A DNA stretch of 35,687 nucleotides, from the IMG/VR virus record IMGVR_UViG_3300029922_000189, positions 1 through 35,687 of that record; one strand, written 5' to 3'. The translations under genes and the position numbers were made by a program. Source of the DNA: a virus. Of the stretch, positions 7,372 through 16,161 are shown in pieces. Each line of letters starts with the position of its first letter. Within the stretch, counting starts at the first letter, position 1. The notes under the pieces were generated by a model. The model made no database searches and was not told the origin of the DNA. It saw only the letters and a list, made by a program, of their open reading frames with translations.

Positions 7372-7914
7372 ATGGCACACGAAGCACAACACAAATTCTT
7401 TGAAAAAGTGAAAGACGACTACCTCGAGTTCTTCATCGGCACGAAAGTCCTCGACTGCGGAGCATTAAACGTCAATGGATCGTTCCGCGATCTGTTCAGT
7501 TCATGCGATTATACCGGTATTGATATTGTTGCCGGCAAAGATGTTGATCATGTCACCAGTGTCCACGATTGGAAAACTAAAAAGCATGACGGTGAAATTC
7601 CGCAATGGCCGGTCGGCCATTACGACGTCGTGGTTTCCGGCGAGATGCTTGAGCATTCCGAAACGTGGGAAGAAGACATACAGGACATGATTGACATGCT
7701 TCGCCCCGGAGGACTGCTTGCGTTCTCGTGTGCCGGCAAAGACCGTCCCGAGCACGGTACGCGCAAGACCGGCAATGTGTGGGGAACATCGCCTGACTAC
7801 TACCGCAACCTCGAGAAGCACGACGTAAACCCGTTCTTCGGCCAATTTGAGACGTGCGAGTGCATCGAGAATACCCGGGATCACGACCTCTACTTCTATG
7901 GAATCAAAAAGTAA
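7372..7914 (+). CDS. Class I SAM-dependent methyltransferase
   Basis: This 180-residue protein shows the Rossmann methyltransferase pattern: motif I VLDCGALNVNG (27-37), the acidic end of strand 2 in YTGIDIVAG (Asp51), motif post-I/IV in YDVVVSGEMLEHSETW (84-99), and LRPGGLLAFSCAG (110-122). It resembles Methyltransf_11-type small-molecule or sugar methylases more than DNA methylases, since no DPPY or PC motif is present. It overlaps the following GT2-like gene by 17 bases. In this setting it probably methylates a sugar or other glycan substituent; the exact target is unknown. Confidence 0.85.
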   Translation: MAHEAQHKFFEKVKDDYLEFFIGTKVLDCGALNVNGSFRDLFSSCDYTGIDIVAGKDVDHVTSVHDWKTKKHDGEIPQWPVGHYDVVVSGEMLEHSETWEEDIQDMIDMLRPGGLLAFSCAGKDRPEHGTRKTGNVWGTSPDYYRNLEKHDVNPFFGQFETCECIENTRDHDLYFYGIKK

Positions 7915-8461
7915 CTTCCATATCGTGACGCCGTTCTATCGTCACCAAAACCGAGCACTTCTTCAGAAGAATTTAGAAGGCTTTATATGGCATCCGATCG
8001 AGGGAAATTTCCCAAACTTCGGAGATCAAGCATATGCGAAAATCAACCACTTCATCCAAACGGCAGAAATCATTGATGATGATTACTACCAAATACTTAA
8101 CGACGATGATGCTTTACCGGCTGATTTCATACGAACAACTCGGGAAATTGGCGGAGACATCGTTATCTTCTCCCTCGACCGGGGGCAACGAACTCCTCCC
8201 GAGGCACAAGGCATCCACCGACACGAAGCCGGAAAGCTCATAGCCTCACGTGAGAACATGCGGATAGGGGGCATGGGCCTTCAACAAATTAGATTCAAAG
8301 GCAGCCTATTTAAAACACTCAGGTGCGCCGATCATCCCTTCGCCGACGGAATGATCGCACAAAGCCTTCGGGATCGAGACGATATAGTATTCGTTCCCGA
8401 CGTCTTCATTTTATTCAACTATTTAGAACCAGGACGCTATGACAAGAACCATTCAAATTGA
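7898..8461 (+). CDS. Short GT2-like (GT-A) glycosyltransferase
   Basis: This 187-residue protein, counted from the ATG at 7898, begins FHIVTPFYRHQNRALLQKNL, the usual opening strand and helix of GT-A enzymes, and carries YYQILNDDDALP, where the Asp triplet is a plausible metal and nucleotide-sugar binding DxD. It lacks a membrane segment and is short for family 2, so it may hold only the catalytic core. It overlaps the methyltransferase upstream and the coiled-coil gene downstream, which indicates one translationally coupled unit. The family call is by motif pattern and moderate in certainty. Confidence 0.65.
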   Translation: MESKSNFHIVTPFYRHQNRALLQKNLEGFIWHPIEGNFPNFGDQAYAKINHFIQTAEIIDDDYYQILNDDDALPADFIRTTREIGGDIVIFSLDRGQRTPPEAQGIHRHEAGKLIASRENMRIGGMGLQQIRFKGSLFKTLRCADHPFADGMIAQSLRDRDDIVFVPDVFILFNYLEPGRYDKNHSN

Positions 8462-9032
8462 CAACCCAAAAATCGCGACGATGGTGAAGGAAAAGGATGA
8501 ACTCGTAAAGAGTGGCATTGCCATTTCCAAGGATATTGAAAAACTCGAGATTAAGATTGAAAAGCAAAATAACATTGAGCGAGAATTTACAAATAAAGTC
8601 ACACCGGAAATTCAAAAGCTCATTGACGAAGGCGACGCGCTTGAAAAGGAATTGCAGGAGCGCATGACGGTCATGGAAAAACTCGGCGACGAGATCATGA
8701 ATCAGAAGCTGGCACTTATCCCCAAAGAGCACCTAGATATGCACTATAAGCTCAGAGCCGATAAAGAGAAGCTTGAGCGCGATCGTAACAAGATTGGCTT
8801 GAAGATTCAGAAGTACAAGGACAAGTTGGTGCCAGCGCTCCGCAAAATCCTCCCTGACTTACTTACTGAATATGAAGACACCGAAACGGTCCAGGTAAAA
8901 AATGGTAAACTGAGCATCACCATATTCTCTCACCTTGAAGAGTGGAAGGAAAAGTTTAACAACCGGAAAGTAAAGGCTGTCACGCAAGCGTCATCTGAGC
9001 TCAAGGAAACCGTATCGGAACCCTCAAAATAG
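8439..9032 (+). CDS. Coiled-coil protein, unknown function
   Basis: This 197-residue protein is almost wholly helical and charged. Long heptad-like Lys/Glu/Leu segments span about residues 14-135 with a few breaks, then a short beta-like stretch (NGKLSITIFSHLEEW) and a polar tail. It overlaps the GT2-like gene by 23 bases. It is the last gene before a strong hairpin and a new promoter. A structural or scaffold role for the island enzymes, or a virion role, are both open. Confidence 0.7.
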   Translation: MTRTIQIDNPKIATMVKEKDELVKSGIAISKDIEKLEIKIEKQNNIEREFTNKVTPEIQKLIDEGDALEKELQERMTVMEKLGDEIMNQKLALIPKEHLDMHYKLRADKEKLERDRNKIGLKIQKYKDKLVPALRKILPDLLTEYEDTETVQVKNGKLSITIFSHLEEWKEKFNNRKVKAVTQASSELKETVSEPSK

Positions 9033-9038
9033 AGTTTG

Positions 9039-9110
9039 GGGCGCAAGGGAACAACCAGAAGCGAATATGCCTATGGTCGCCTAATTTCAGGGCTTTGTCC
9101 CCTTGCACCC
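9039..9110 (+). terminator. Long-range hairpin closing the island operon
   Basis: GGGCGCAAGGGAACAA (9039-9054) pairs with TTGTCCCCTTGCACCC (9095-9110) in 14 of 16 positions, with single mismatches at 9042/9107 and 9050/9099. The loop is 40 bases. It starts 7 bases after the stop of the coiled-coil gene. There is no immediate T run, so it may be an RNA-stability or processing hairpin as well as a transcription barrier. Confidence 0.5.
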
Positions 9111-9127
9111 TCCACTTTATTTCATGC

Positions 9128-9133
9128 TAGAAT
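9128..9133 (+). promoter_or_regulatory. Leaderless-type promoter -10 box
   Basis: TGC-TAGAAT is an extended -10 element. The hexamer ends 8 bases before the ATG at 9142, which puts the expected transcription start at or next to the A of the start codon. No Shine-Dalgarno site is present, so the adaptor gene transcript should be leaderless or nearly so. Confidence 0.55.
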
Positions 9134-9141
9134 AAGCACAT

Positions 9142-9879
9142 ATGGAGTTTAGCGATCCAATCAATTATAACGGAATCATCCAGCAGTGTGAGATGAACCT
9201 GTTTGGAGACGCGCCTTTTGGATCTATTTCCGACAACCCGGATCGCCTTGCGCTCTTCACGGCGCTCATTAATGCAGCTTACGGACGCTACGCAATCCTC
9301 GCGCTCATGGCAGATAACGCATGGCAGTTTGACGATAATAACTATAGCGACTTTCCGATTGCTACGACTGATCTCAATGCCGGCCAGCCGGACTACACGC
9401 TTAATAACAATCAGATCATCATTGAGCAGGTGGAAGTGCTTGACCCGACCGGTAAGGTATGGCTTGCGGTTCCCGAAGGCGATGAGCGAAAATTCGCCGA
9501 GTACAAGATCTCGGAATCTCAGTATTTCAACAACGTCGCAGCCGTTCCTATTTTCCACATCAAGAAAGGGAACTCAATCCTTTTGATGCCGACCCCATCC
9601 TACGGAGTGCCTCAGGGATTGAAAGTGCGCTTCAAGCGCCCGGTCAATTATTTCGTATCGACCGACACTACCAAGATGCCGGGCTTCAACCGTCTCCATC
9701 ACCTCTACCTGGCCGACTATGCAAGCTACCGCTATGCGTTCATGCGCACGCTTGCCGTGGCCGGCGCCTTCGGACAGGCGGTCCAGGTATGGGAGCAGAC
9801 TTCGATCCCCCAGTTTTATAACTCCCGTTCGGTCGAGCGTCAGCACATTATGAGATCAATTCAGCGCTCGTCGCGTTAA
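9142..9879 (+). CDS. Tail adaptor / head-tail connector protein (podovirus type)
   Basis: This 245-residue protein has a helical N-terminal part with a run of Ala/Leu (about residues 38-60), a central beta insertion (about 70-180), and a C-terminal helical region, the architecture of adaptor proteins that bridge portal and tail nozzle in T7- and P22-like phages. Its place after the head and island genes and ahead of the tail genes fits. No catalytic motif is seen. The call rests on length, helix-beta-helix layout and synteny, so alternatives such as a minor tail protein remain possible. Confidence 0.6.
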   Translation: MEFSDPINYNGIIQQCEMNLFGDAPFGSISDNPDRLALFTALINAAYGRYAILALMADNAWQFDDNNYSDFPIATTDLNAGQPDYTLNNNQIIIEQVEVLDPTGKVWLAVPEGDERKFAEYKISESQYFNNVAAVPIFHIKKGNSILLMPTPSYGVPQGLKVRFKRPVNYFVSTDTTKMPGFNRLHHLYLADYASYRYAFMRTLAVAGAFGQAVQVWEQTSIPQFYNSRSVERQHIMRSIQRSSR

Positions 9880-9884
9880 ACTCT

Positions 9885-10055
9885 ATGACCTATCCCGACA
9901 CTACATGGACAGATCAGGACAAGAGCGCAACGCTCAACGGCTCATTTTTCCTTCTGATCGGCCAAGAATTCTTCCTACAAATTGATAGCTCGCAACATCA
10001 GCTATTACTTGATAATATAGGAGGGACGGACTGGACGGATCAGGATAAATCATAA
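9885..10055 (+). CDS. Small protein with duplicated end motif
   Basis: This 56-residue protein starts 5 bases after the adaptor stop and ends 5 bases before the next gene. Both termini carry W-TDQDKS (near residues 7-13 and 50-56), so the ends are duplicated around a hydrophobic centre (FFLLIGQEFFLQ). The close packing suggests a real gene in the tail operon. Function unknown; perhaps a small tail component. Confidence 0.65.
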   Translation: MTYPDTTWTDQDKSATLNGSFFLLIGQEFFLQIDSSQHQLLLDNIGGTDWTDQDKS

Positions 10056-10060
10056 ACTCT

Positions 10061-12502
10061 ATGGGAGCACCTTATACACAAAATGAATTGCCGAGCGGAC
10101 TTAATCTAAAAACTTCCCTTAATGAAGCGGATTTGATTGTCGTCGGCGACAGTGAAAGCTCGGGGCAGGCGGCAGCAATCACGGAAGAAAATCTTGAGGA
10201 TACAATAGCCGCGAGTGAGAACTTTCACACTGAGCTCATCGACAGCGACTTCGTCACCGAGCTCGCGCAGGATTCGACCTTCGTGGATGCACTTACGGAA
10301 AACACTATCTTCCAGGATGCCGTGAACAACTTTATTATCACTGGCGGCGGAGGCGGAGGCGGAGCAGGAGCAGGAAAGCCTATGACGTTTAACTCGCCAG
10401 TCACTCCTTCGACAGGAAACCTCGTATCGTATTTCACTGATACGGAAGCTTTTATTTCCATCGGTATTTCATCGCCGACACTTTTACAGATTCAGGGATC
10501 GCCTTCGATCAACTGGGTACGCGACATTGCAACCGACTTTTCAGGAGCTACCGGAATTGCCGGCGTCGTTTTATTGCAGAATAAGATCTATGTCTTGGGC
10601 AAGAACTCAAGCGGCATTGCATCGGCTGTGTATATGTACAACGCTCTTGACGACACGATTGCAGGTACGCTGATGACGTTCTCAGGTGAGACGCTTGGAG
10701 CAACCGGATCCTCAACCATGACGTGCGACGGCTCCAATTTTTACTTTAGCTATGACGCAGGAAACAACAGTGCGGACAACTTGATTGCAAAGTTTACCCT
10801 TGCAGCGACAACCTTTACATACGTTTCAACGACGACCATGACCGGAGGAGCAGGATTGTTCACGCCAAACTTTCTCGTCTCGGCCGACGGGGAATATTAC
10901 GGATTTAACACGAGCGGCAATAAGATTGTCCAGTTTAATTCCGTCGGAGCGGTCCTTGTCACGAGCGGACAACTTGCTTTCGTTTCAAACACACCCCTCG
11001 TAAATTACGCGAATACCTTTTACGCCGGTCGCAAGAACAGCGTCACCAACGGATATGAGTACATAAAAATCTATATCGCCGATACTGATAACGGCGCATC
11101 CACGATCATTAACGGAAACGCCAACCGAAACTTGATCCCGGGAAATACCGTGGGAATTGCCCCATTTGGAGGAGGTTTTGATTATGCAAATAAATATTCT
11201 GTAAGTGCCAGTTTTCCCGATACCGTAGACGAATCAGGCGCAAACCCTTTTCAGACACAATGGCTTGATACGAATAATATCTTTGTCCTTTATCATGTGA
11301 ACGGTGGAACAGTTCTTAAAGGTGTTGTCGGTACTATTAATCCTTCCACGCGGACGATCTCATGGGGAACGCCGCATATTTACACCAGCACGTTGTATGT
11401 GCCGACGATCGACGGAACCAACTCACAGATGTTTTCCCTGTGCAAATTCGTTGCCGACAAAGTAGGGGTATTCTTTGTTCAGACTGCGGCTGAAAATCAG
11501 ATTGTCCTCGATATTACAACAACGGCCGCACAGGTGATCACTCCCTCAGGAAACCAAAACTTCGGAAGCGCACTTGCAAACCATCTCACAGCGCTTGCGT
11601 CCGTTGGGCTTTCGGGTACTGCCGGAGCTATCTTTAAAAATGAAACAAGCTCCCATCTTCCTGCATATATTGCCTTTTCATTCACCGGTACGACGCTTGG
11701 AACCGTTGGAACAGCGGTAGCAGGAATTGATCAGACGGCAAACTCATACAAATTAATTGTCTCATCGGTCGCTGGAAATAAGATCACGCTCATTCCTCAG
11801 GTTACGAGCGGCGAGCCTATTTACATCCAAACAGCGACGGTCTCAGGAACGACTATTGCAAGCGTAGGAACAGCGATTGATCTTGCGACACCAAGCGGCG
11901 GCTCTCAAACATTCAGCGACATAGCATATCTTGCCGATGATAAATTCGCCGTTTCATACAGTGGTGCAGGTCCGAGTGGAATCGCGGATATTGGAACACA
12001 ATCAGGAGATACTATTTCTATGAGTGGATCGGCATATGACGTTCCTTCGGCAGGCGGCCAACCCGGATCATCCCTTATACTCATTTCTTCATCTTTGGTT
12101 GTAGTAACGGGTCAAAACGGATGGTATGCCATTGACGTTTCGGGAGCTACCCCTGCACTCGCATATCTAGTTCAAGGAAGCGGAAGCGCAATCACTATCG
12201 TTCCTCAATCATTTATTCAGCTTGCGGGATATTTTGTAGTCCTTAATCTTGTCATTCCAGTGGTAGGCGGCGGAGGAAATATTGATCAGGTTTACATGCA
12301 GGGAATGTCATTTACCTATAAGGGAATTTGCCAAACAACTTCATCGCGCGGAACGTCGGCCGGCGTTATGATCATCGGTCAGGACAACAATCAAACCGGC
12401 GTTTTCATAGGACAAGACTATGAGCCGGACGGAAACGGAAGTATTCAGCAGGGTGCAGGAAATATGCAGGGTATTGAGGCAACCAGTGTCGTACTATCAT
12501 AA
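10061..12502 (+). CDS. Large fibre- or appendage-like tail protein
   Basis: This 813-residue protein has a helical N-terminus with three tandem 10-residue units (DSDFVTELAQ, DSTFVDALTE, NTIFQDAVNN; residues 61-90), then a glycine run of seven and GAGAG (95-105), then about 700 residues rich in Gly, Thr, Ser and Asn with repeated short strands. That layout suggests a virion-attachment helix, a hinge, and a beta-propeller or beta-helix body. It lies between adaptor and nozzle, where podoviruses may keep appendage proteins. No enzyme motif is seen. Fibre, appendage or nozzle-associated protein are the likely readings. Confidence 0.65.
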   Translation: MGAPYTQNELPSGLNLKTSLNEADLIVVGDSESSGQAAAITEENLEDTIAASENFHTELIDSDFVTELAQDSTFVDALTENTIFQDAVNNFIITGGGGGGGAGAGKPMTFNSPVTPSTGNLVSYFTDTEAFISIGISSPTLLQIQGSPSINWVRDIATDFSGATGIAGVVLLQNKIYVLGKNSSGIASAVYMYNALDDTIAGTLMTFSGETLGATGSSTMTCDGSNFYFSYDAGNNSADNLIAKFTLAATTFTYVSTTTMTGGAGLFTPNFLVSADGEYYGFNTSGNKIVQFNSVGAVLVTSGQLAFVSNTPLVNYANTFYAGRKNSVTNGYEYIKIYIADTDNGASTIINGNANRNLIPGNTVGIAPFGGGFDYANKYSVSASFPDTVDESGANPFQTQWLDTNNIFVLYHVNGGTVLKGVVGTINPSTRTISWGTPHIYTSTLYVPTIDGTNSQMFSLCKFVADKVGVFFVQTAAENQIVLDITTTAAQVITPSGNQNFGSALANHLTALASVGLSGTAGAIFKNETSSHLPAYIAFSFTGTTLGTVGTAVAGIDQTANSYKLIVSSVAGNKITLIPQVTSGEPIYIQTATVSGTTIASVGTAIDLATPSGGSQTFSDIAYLADDKFAVSYSGAGPSGIADIGTQSGDTISMSGSAYDVPSAGGQPGSSLILISSSLVVVTGQNGWYAIDVSGATPALAYLVQGSGSAITIVPQSFIQLAGYFVVLNLVIPVVGGGGNIDQVYMQGMSFTYKGICQTTSSRGTSAGVMIIGQDNNQTGVFIGQDYEPDGNGSIQQGAGNMQGIEATSVVLS

Positions 12503-12522
12503 TTTCTTTAACGATCAACTAT

Positions 12523-12789
12523 ATGGCAAACACACCCAGCAAAAAAGCACCCTTGGTGCAAAAAGAGTTCTCGCCAGCAGCCCTTCAAGCGCAGATTGAC
12601 GAGCTTATGGATTTTAAAAACCGAGTGGTCGGCCAGCAGATTCAATACCCCCTTGATAACGCATCGCAGACGATCATTTACAACAATGTACCTCTTTTGG
12701 TTTCCAAGACTCCGAACACAAGCGCCACGATCAGCGGTTTCATTACCGTAACGATCAACGGTCGCCAGTATCGCCTACTCATTTATTAA
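12523..12789 (+). CDS. Small tail-region protein with coiled coil and beta end
   Basis: This 88-residue protein has a basic disordered start, a helix at about residues 17-37 (SPAALQAQIDELMDFKNRVV) and a C-terminal beta segment (ATISGFITVTINGRQYRLLIY). The helix plus beta end resembles small trimeric fibre parts or tail chaperones. It sits 3 bases before the nozzle gene. No family is recognised. Confidence 0.7.
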   Translation: MANTPSKKAPLVQKEFSPAALQAQIDELMDFKNRVVGQQIQYPLDNASQTIIYNNVPLLVSKTPNTSATISGFITVTINGRQYRLLIY

Positions 12790-12792
12790 TTT

Positions 12793-15036
12793 ATGATTAC
12801 CATTCCTTCCGCAAAAAAACAGTTCAGCCAGCCAAACAACTCTGATCTCTTCGGCAATATTTTCTATACGAAAAATATCAACCTTGCGGAATCGGGATAC
12901 ATAAAATTAGCAAATCGTTCAGCTCTCTTAAAATCAAACCAGGGCGATGCAAACTTCGGCATTGTTCCTTCATTCGGCCGTGTCAATTCAGGGGGCTTTC
13001 TCATTCCAACGCAGGGCAATCCGTATGTCACGGCTATGTCTCAACTGGGGATGTATGTTACGCCCGATAGCAATCCGAATGCACCTAGTGGCCTTGGTTT
13101 TACCACGTGGGGACGCTGGTGGAATGGACGCTGGTACGTGGCAGGTCCCTCAAGTATCTTTTCTCGTGATACTTCAAGCAGTCCTTGGATTTCCATTACC
13201 GTGCCGGCAAATGCTGTGGATCAGGGAAACTGGGACGCATCCACCAACTCACCAAGCCTTGCATCGGGCATAGGAACGCCGGGATGGTTCTATACCGTGA
13301 GTGTAGCCGGTCAAACCAACCTCGACGGTAATTATCCCTGGAATGTCGGCGATATTGCATATTTTAGCGGTCAGCTTGGAATGTGGATCCGCATCTATCC
13401 GACCAATAATCTGACGCCGGGAAATATTCATGCTATGGAAGTTTTCAGAAGCCGTGACACTCTCTGCGTTTCGGATGGCAATCAGGTTTACCAGTTTGAT
13501 ACTTCGTTCGCCCAATCGCCGACAACCAACCTACAACTGCAAAGCGATTTCCAAGTATGCGGCATGGCATTCAACGGCACAAATATGGGAATTATTACCC
13601 AACTCTCGCCTTCTGTTCAGGGTAAGAATGTGGAATCACAATTTTATATTTGGGATGGTACTGCTTCCTCGGTTAATAACGGCTATCCCATCGCATCCGA
13701 TCGCGCGATTGCCATTGCCGCTTATAAGGCGTCATGGGTGATCCTCACGCGCAAAGGTCAGCTTCTTGAATATTCAGGAGGCGGTTTTAAACTTCTTGCA
13801 ACGTTTCCATTTTATTTCAAGGATCAGGTATGGGGGGATTTCCTTAATCAACTTTCCTATGGCGATGCCATTCAGATCAACGGCGATTATATCTACATCA
13901 ACATAGCTTCAAACCTCAATAACTTCGGGCTGATTCCTCAATCCTACAATCCGCAATTCCCTTCGGGCATCTGGTGCTACGATCCGGCCGTCGGCCTGTA
14001 TCATAAATATTCCCCTTCGATTTCCCCGGTAAGTGTCTCACAGGTTTTACAATCGAGCGTAAACCTTTCAACAAGCGAGATGACAATTATAAGCGGCACC
14101 GTTCCGCCAACTGGAAGCCCAGTGCGTTACACGGATGCCCAAGGATCCCCTATTGGCGGCCTATCAATCAATACCACCTATTACTGCATCAATATATCTT
14201 CAACCGTCTTTCAGCTCGCCACAAGCCTTGTAAACGCCCAAAACGGCGTCTTTATCCCACTCACCAGCCAAGGAGGATCAACCTCATCCTTCTGCTTTAT
14301 TTCCATGCTTGATTATGGCGGTGCGCGAAGCTCGCGGTGCGCCGGTCTTGGTCTTCAAGGCGTAGTAAGCCCCGTCTTTCACGAAGTCATTTACTCCGGC
14401 TATTATCTTCCTTCCCAAAGTGCTATTGAAATTCCCTCGCTTTGCATTGACGTGCCGTTTTTCAAGTCAATCGGATATTTCGTTACGGCAAAAATAACCT
14501 CGGCTCAGGTGAAGGACAGCTATGAAAAAGTATTTATTAAATTTGACAATTTAGTGGATGACGACCTTATCACGGTCAAAACAAAACTTGCCGACATTCC
14601 CGGCCTTCCGATCACCACAAGCGGAAACGGTGCGACATGGACAAGCCCGACCGTGCTCACAACCACGCAGGATATTTCCGATGCCTTTGATTATCTGCAA
14701 GCACCCAGTACGTCGCTTGAGTGTGAGATCATTGCAGGCACTGGAGCCGGGCAAATGGCCCAGGTTTCATCAATAACCCTCGCAGGTGGCGTTTATACCG
14801 TTACGCTCGCATCGCCTTTTGAGGGAGCAATAAGTGGCCTTCAATGTGATATAAAGCTCGAGAATTGGAAGCAGATCGGAACGGTAACGACTGCCGACGC
14901 GGACGGTTACAAAGAGCTGCCTATTGGTTCACCTTCAAAGCAGATTACTGTCAAGGTTATCTTCTTCGGAGCGCCAAACCAGGGTCGAATCGAAGGGGTA
15001 CAGCTCATTAATTCAACAAATCAGGCTGCGGTCTGA
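12793..15036 (+). CDS. Putative tail nozzle (tail tubular B / gp10-like) protein
   Basis: This 747-residue, beta-rich protein has repeated WxxRxY-like and YxW/D blades in residues 100-400 that suggest a beta-propeller platform, plus a C-terminal beta domain. The size, beta character and the position after the adaptor and before the internal virion proteins match the nozzle proteins of podoviruses, which form the distal tail tube through which DNA passes. I see no enzymatic signature. The assignment is by architecture and order. Confidence 0.6.
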   Translation: MITIPSAKKQFSQPNNSDLFGNIFYTKNINLAESGYIKLANRSALLKSNQGDANFGIVPSFGRVNSGGFLIPTQGNPYVTAMSQLGMYVTPDSNPNAPSGLGFTTWGRWWNGRWYVAGPSSIFSRDTSSSPWISITVPANAVDQGNWDASTNSPSLASGIGTPGWFYTVSVAGQTNLDGNYPWNVGDIAYFSGQLGMWIRIYPTNNLTPGNIHAMEVFRSRDTLCVSDGNQVYQFDTSFAQSPTTNLQLQSDFQVCGMAFNGTNMGIITQLSPSVQGKNVESQFYIWDGTASSVNNGYPIASDRAIAIAAYKASWVILTRKGQLLEYSGGGFKLLATFPFYFKDQVWGDFLNQLSYGDAIQINGDYIYINIASNLNNFGLIPQSYNPQFPSGIWCYDPAVGLYHKYSPSISPVSVSQVLQSSVNLSTSEMTIISGTVPPTGSPVRYTDAQGSPIGGLSINTTYYCINISSTVFQLATSLVNAQNGVFIPLTSQGGSTSSFCFISMLDYGGARSSRCAGLGLQGVVSPVFHEVIYSGYYLPSQSAIEIPSLCIDVPFFKSIGYFVTAKITSAQVKDSYEKVFIKFDNLVDDDLITVKTKLADIPGLPITTSGNGATWTSPTVLTTTQDISDAFDYLQAPSTSLECEIIAGTGAGQMAQVSSITLAGGVYTVTLASPFEGAISGLQCDIKLENWKQIGTVTTADADGYKELPIGSPSKQITVKVIFFGAPNQGRIEGVQLINSTNQAAV

Positions 15037-15042
15037 TATAAT
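15037..15042 (+). promoter_or_regulatory. Leaderless-type promoter -10 box (perfect TATAAT)
   Basis: TGA-TATAAT is an extended, consensus -10 box that overlaps the end of the nozzle gene. It ends 8 bases before the ATG at 15051, so transcription should start at or within two bases of the start codon. No Shine-Dalgarno sequence is present. Confidence 0.65.
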
Positions 15043-15050
15043 AAATCTAT

Positions 15051-16142
15051 ATGGCAGCATCAGCAGCAAGCACAATTTTACCGGGTACGCCCAATATTAA
15101 TTTCAATAACAACCCGACCGCTCCCACTACCTCGACCCCAGCAGCCGCAGCGCCAGTTTCAAGTGCCGTTACCACTCCCGGTGTCTCGGGAACGCAGCCG
15201 ACCATTGCCGCTCCTACCGTTGGAAATACACCCGAGCTCTCTATTCCTGCACCTGCGTCAAACAAATACGTCGCCGCTTTCCAGCAGCAATTAAACTCAA
15301 AGAACGCTGGCCAACCCGGCTATGTTCCCTTGAACGTGGACGGCGTGTACGGTCCCAAGACACAAGCTGCCGCGCAGTATCAGGCAGTAGCGCCTTCCGT
15401 TCCTGCTTATACGACTGACACGACCACCACCAATGCCGAAGGCGACACCGTAAACGGAGTATCCCAGACCGATCTCGCCACCCAGATCCAAAATATTATC
15501 GGTGAGCAGGGAACGCTTGGTAATGAAATCAACGGCGTCAATGAAGGACAAGCCGGCGGCGGCGTGGGAACGGCAGCGTATCGAGGAGCCGTAACAAGCG
15601 CGGTTAAGGGATTAACGGCGAATAACGCGGCACTCCAAGACCAACTTGATAACCTTCAGAAGTTCTACGACTCAAACCAAACAACCCTTGACGACCAGCA
15701 GAAAGAAGACCTGCAAAATACCATCGACGAGCAGAAGACGAATGCGGCAACGCTTACGGCAGCGCAAAAATATGCCTTCCAAGCTGCGGTAAAGGCCGGA
15801 GAATCAGAAACTGTCCTAAACGCTATTGCAAACGCAACTACTCCCGAAGAGGTCTATGACGCAGTTCAGGGTACTTCAAAATATACCGGCGTTGCCAGCC
15901 CTACCATAGTTTCAATCGGAGAACAGAAACTGAACGCAAGCCGCGGTCCCGACGGCTACGTGGATCCGAACCTTTACCAGCAGGCCTTCAACGACTGGAC
16001 GGCACATGGATATTCCACTGCTTCCTTTGTTAAAGCTTATCCGCCGGATCAGTATGTTAATCCCGCAAATACCTTCCTACCTGAATATCTGATGCCTACG
16101 GCTGCACAGACAAAAACATCCTCAAGCGATAGAACGCTTTAG
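15051..16142 (+). CDS. Virion protein with peptidoglycan-binding domain
   Basis: This 363-residue protein opens with a low-complexity Ala/Pro/Thr region (residues 1-70), then a PG_binding_1-like unit at about 73-111 whose core is LNVDGVYGPKTQAAAQ, the signature of peptidoglycan-binding domains. The rest is helical, with long Gln/Asn/Ala segments typical of ejection proteins. It has its own consensus -10 box. It probably anchors or guides the ejection apparatus at the host wall. No hydrolase motif is visible, so it binds the wall without evident cutting activity. Confidence 0.75.
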   Translation: MAASAASTILPGTPNINFNNNPTAPTTSTPAAAAPVSSAVTTPGVSGTQPTIAAPTVGNTPELSIPAPASNKYVAAFQQQLNSKNAGQPGYVPLNVDGVYGPKTQAAAQYQAVAPSVPAYTTDTTTTNAEGDTVNGVSQTDLATQIQNIIGEQGTLGNEINGVNEGQAGGGVGTAAYRGAVTSAVKGLTANNAALQDQLDNLQKFYDSNQTTLDDQQKEDLQNTIDEQKTNAATLTAAQKYAFQAAVKAGESETVLNAIANATTPEEVYDAVQGTSKYTGVASPTIVSIGEQKLNASRGPDGYVDPNLYQQAFNDWTAHGYSTASFVKAYPPDQYVNPANTFLPEYLMPTAAQTKTSSSDRTL

Positions 16143-16147
16143 TGGTG

Positions 16148-16153
16148 TATACT
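16148..16153 (+). promoter_or_regulatory. Leaderless-type promoter -10 box
   Basis: TATACT ends 8 bases before the ATG at 16162, the same spacing as at 9128 and 15037. It lies just after the stop of the preceding gene. The gene has no Shine-Dalgarno site. Confidence 0.5.
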
Positions 16154-16161
16154 GAGAATAT

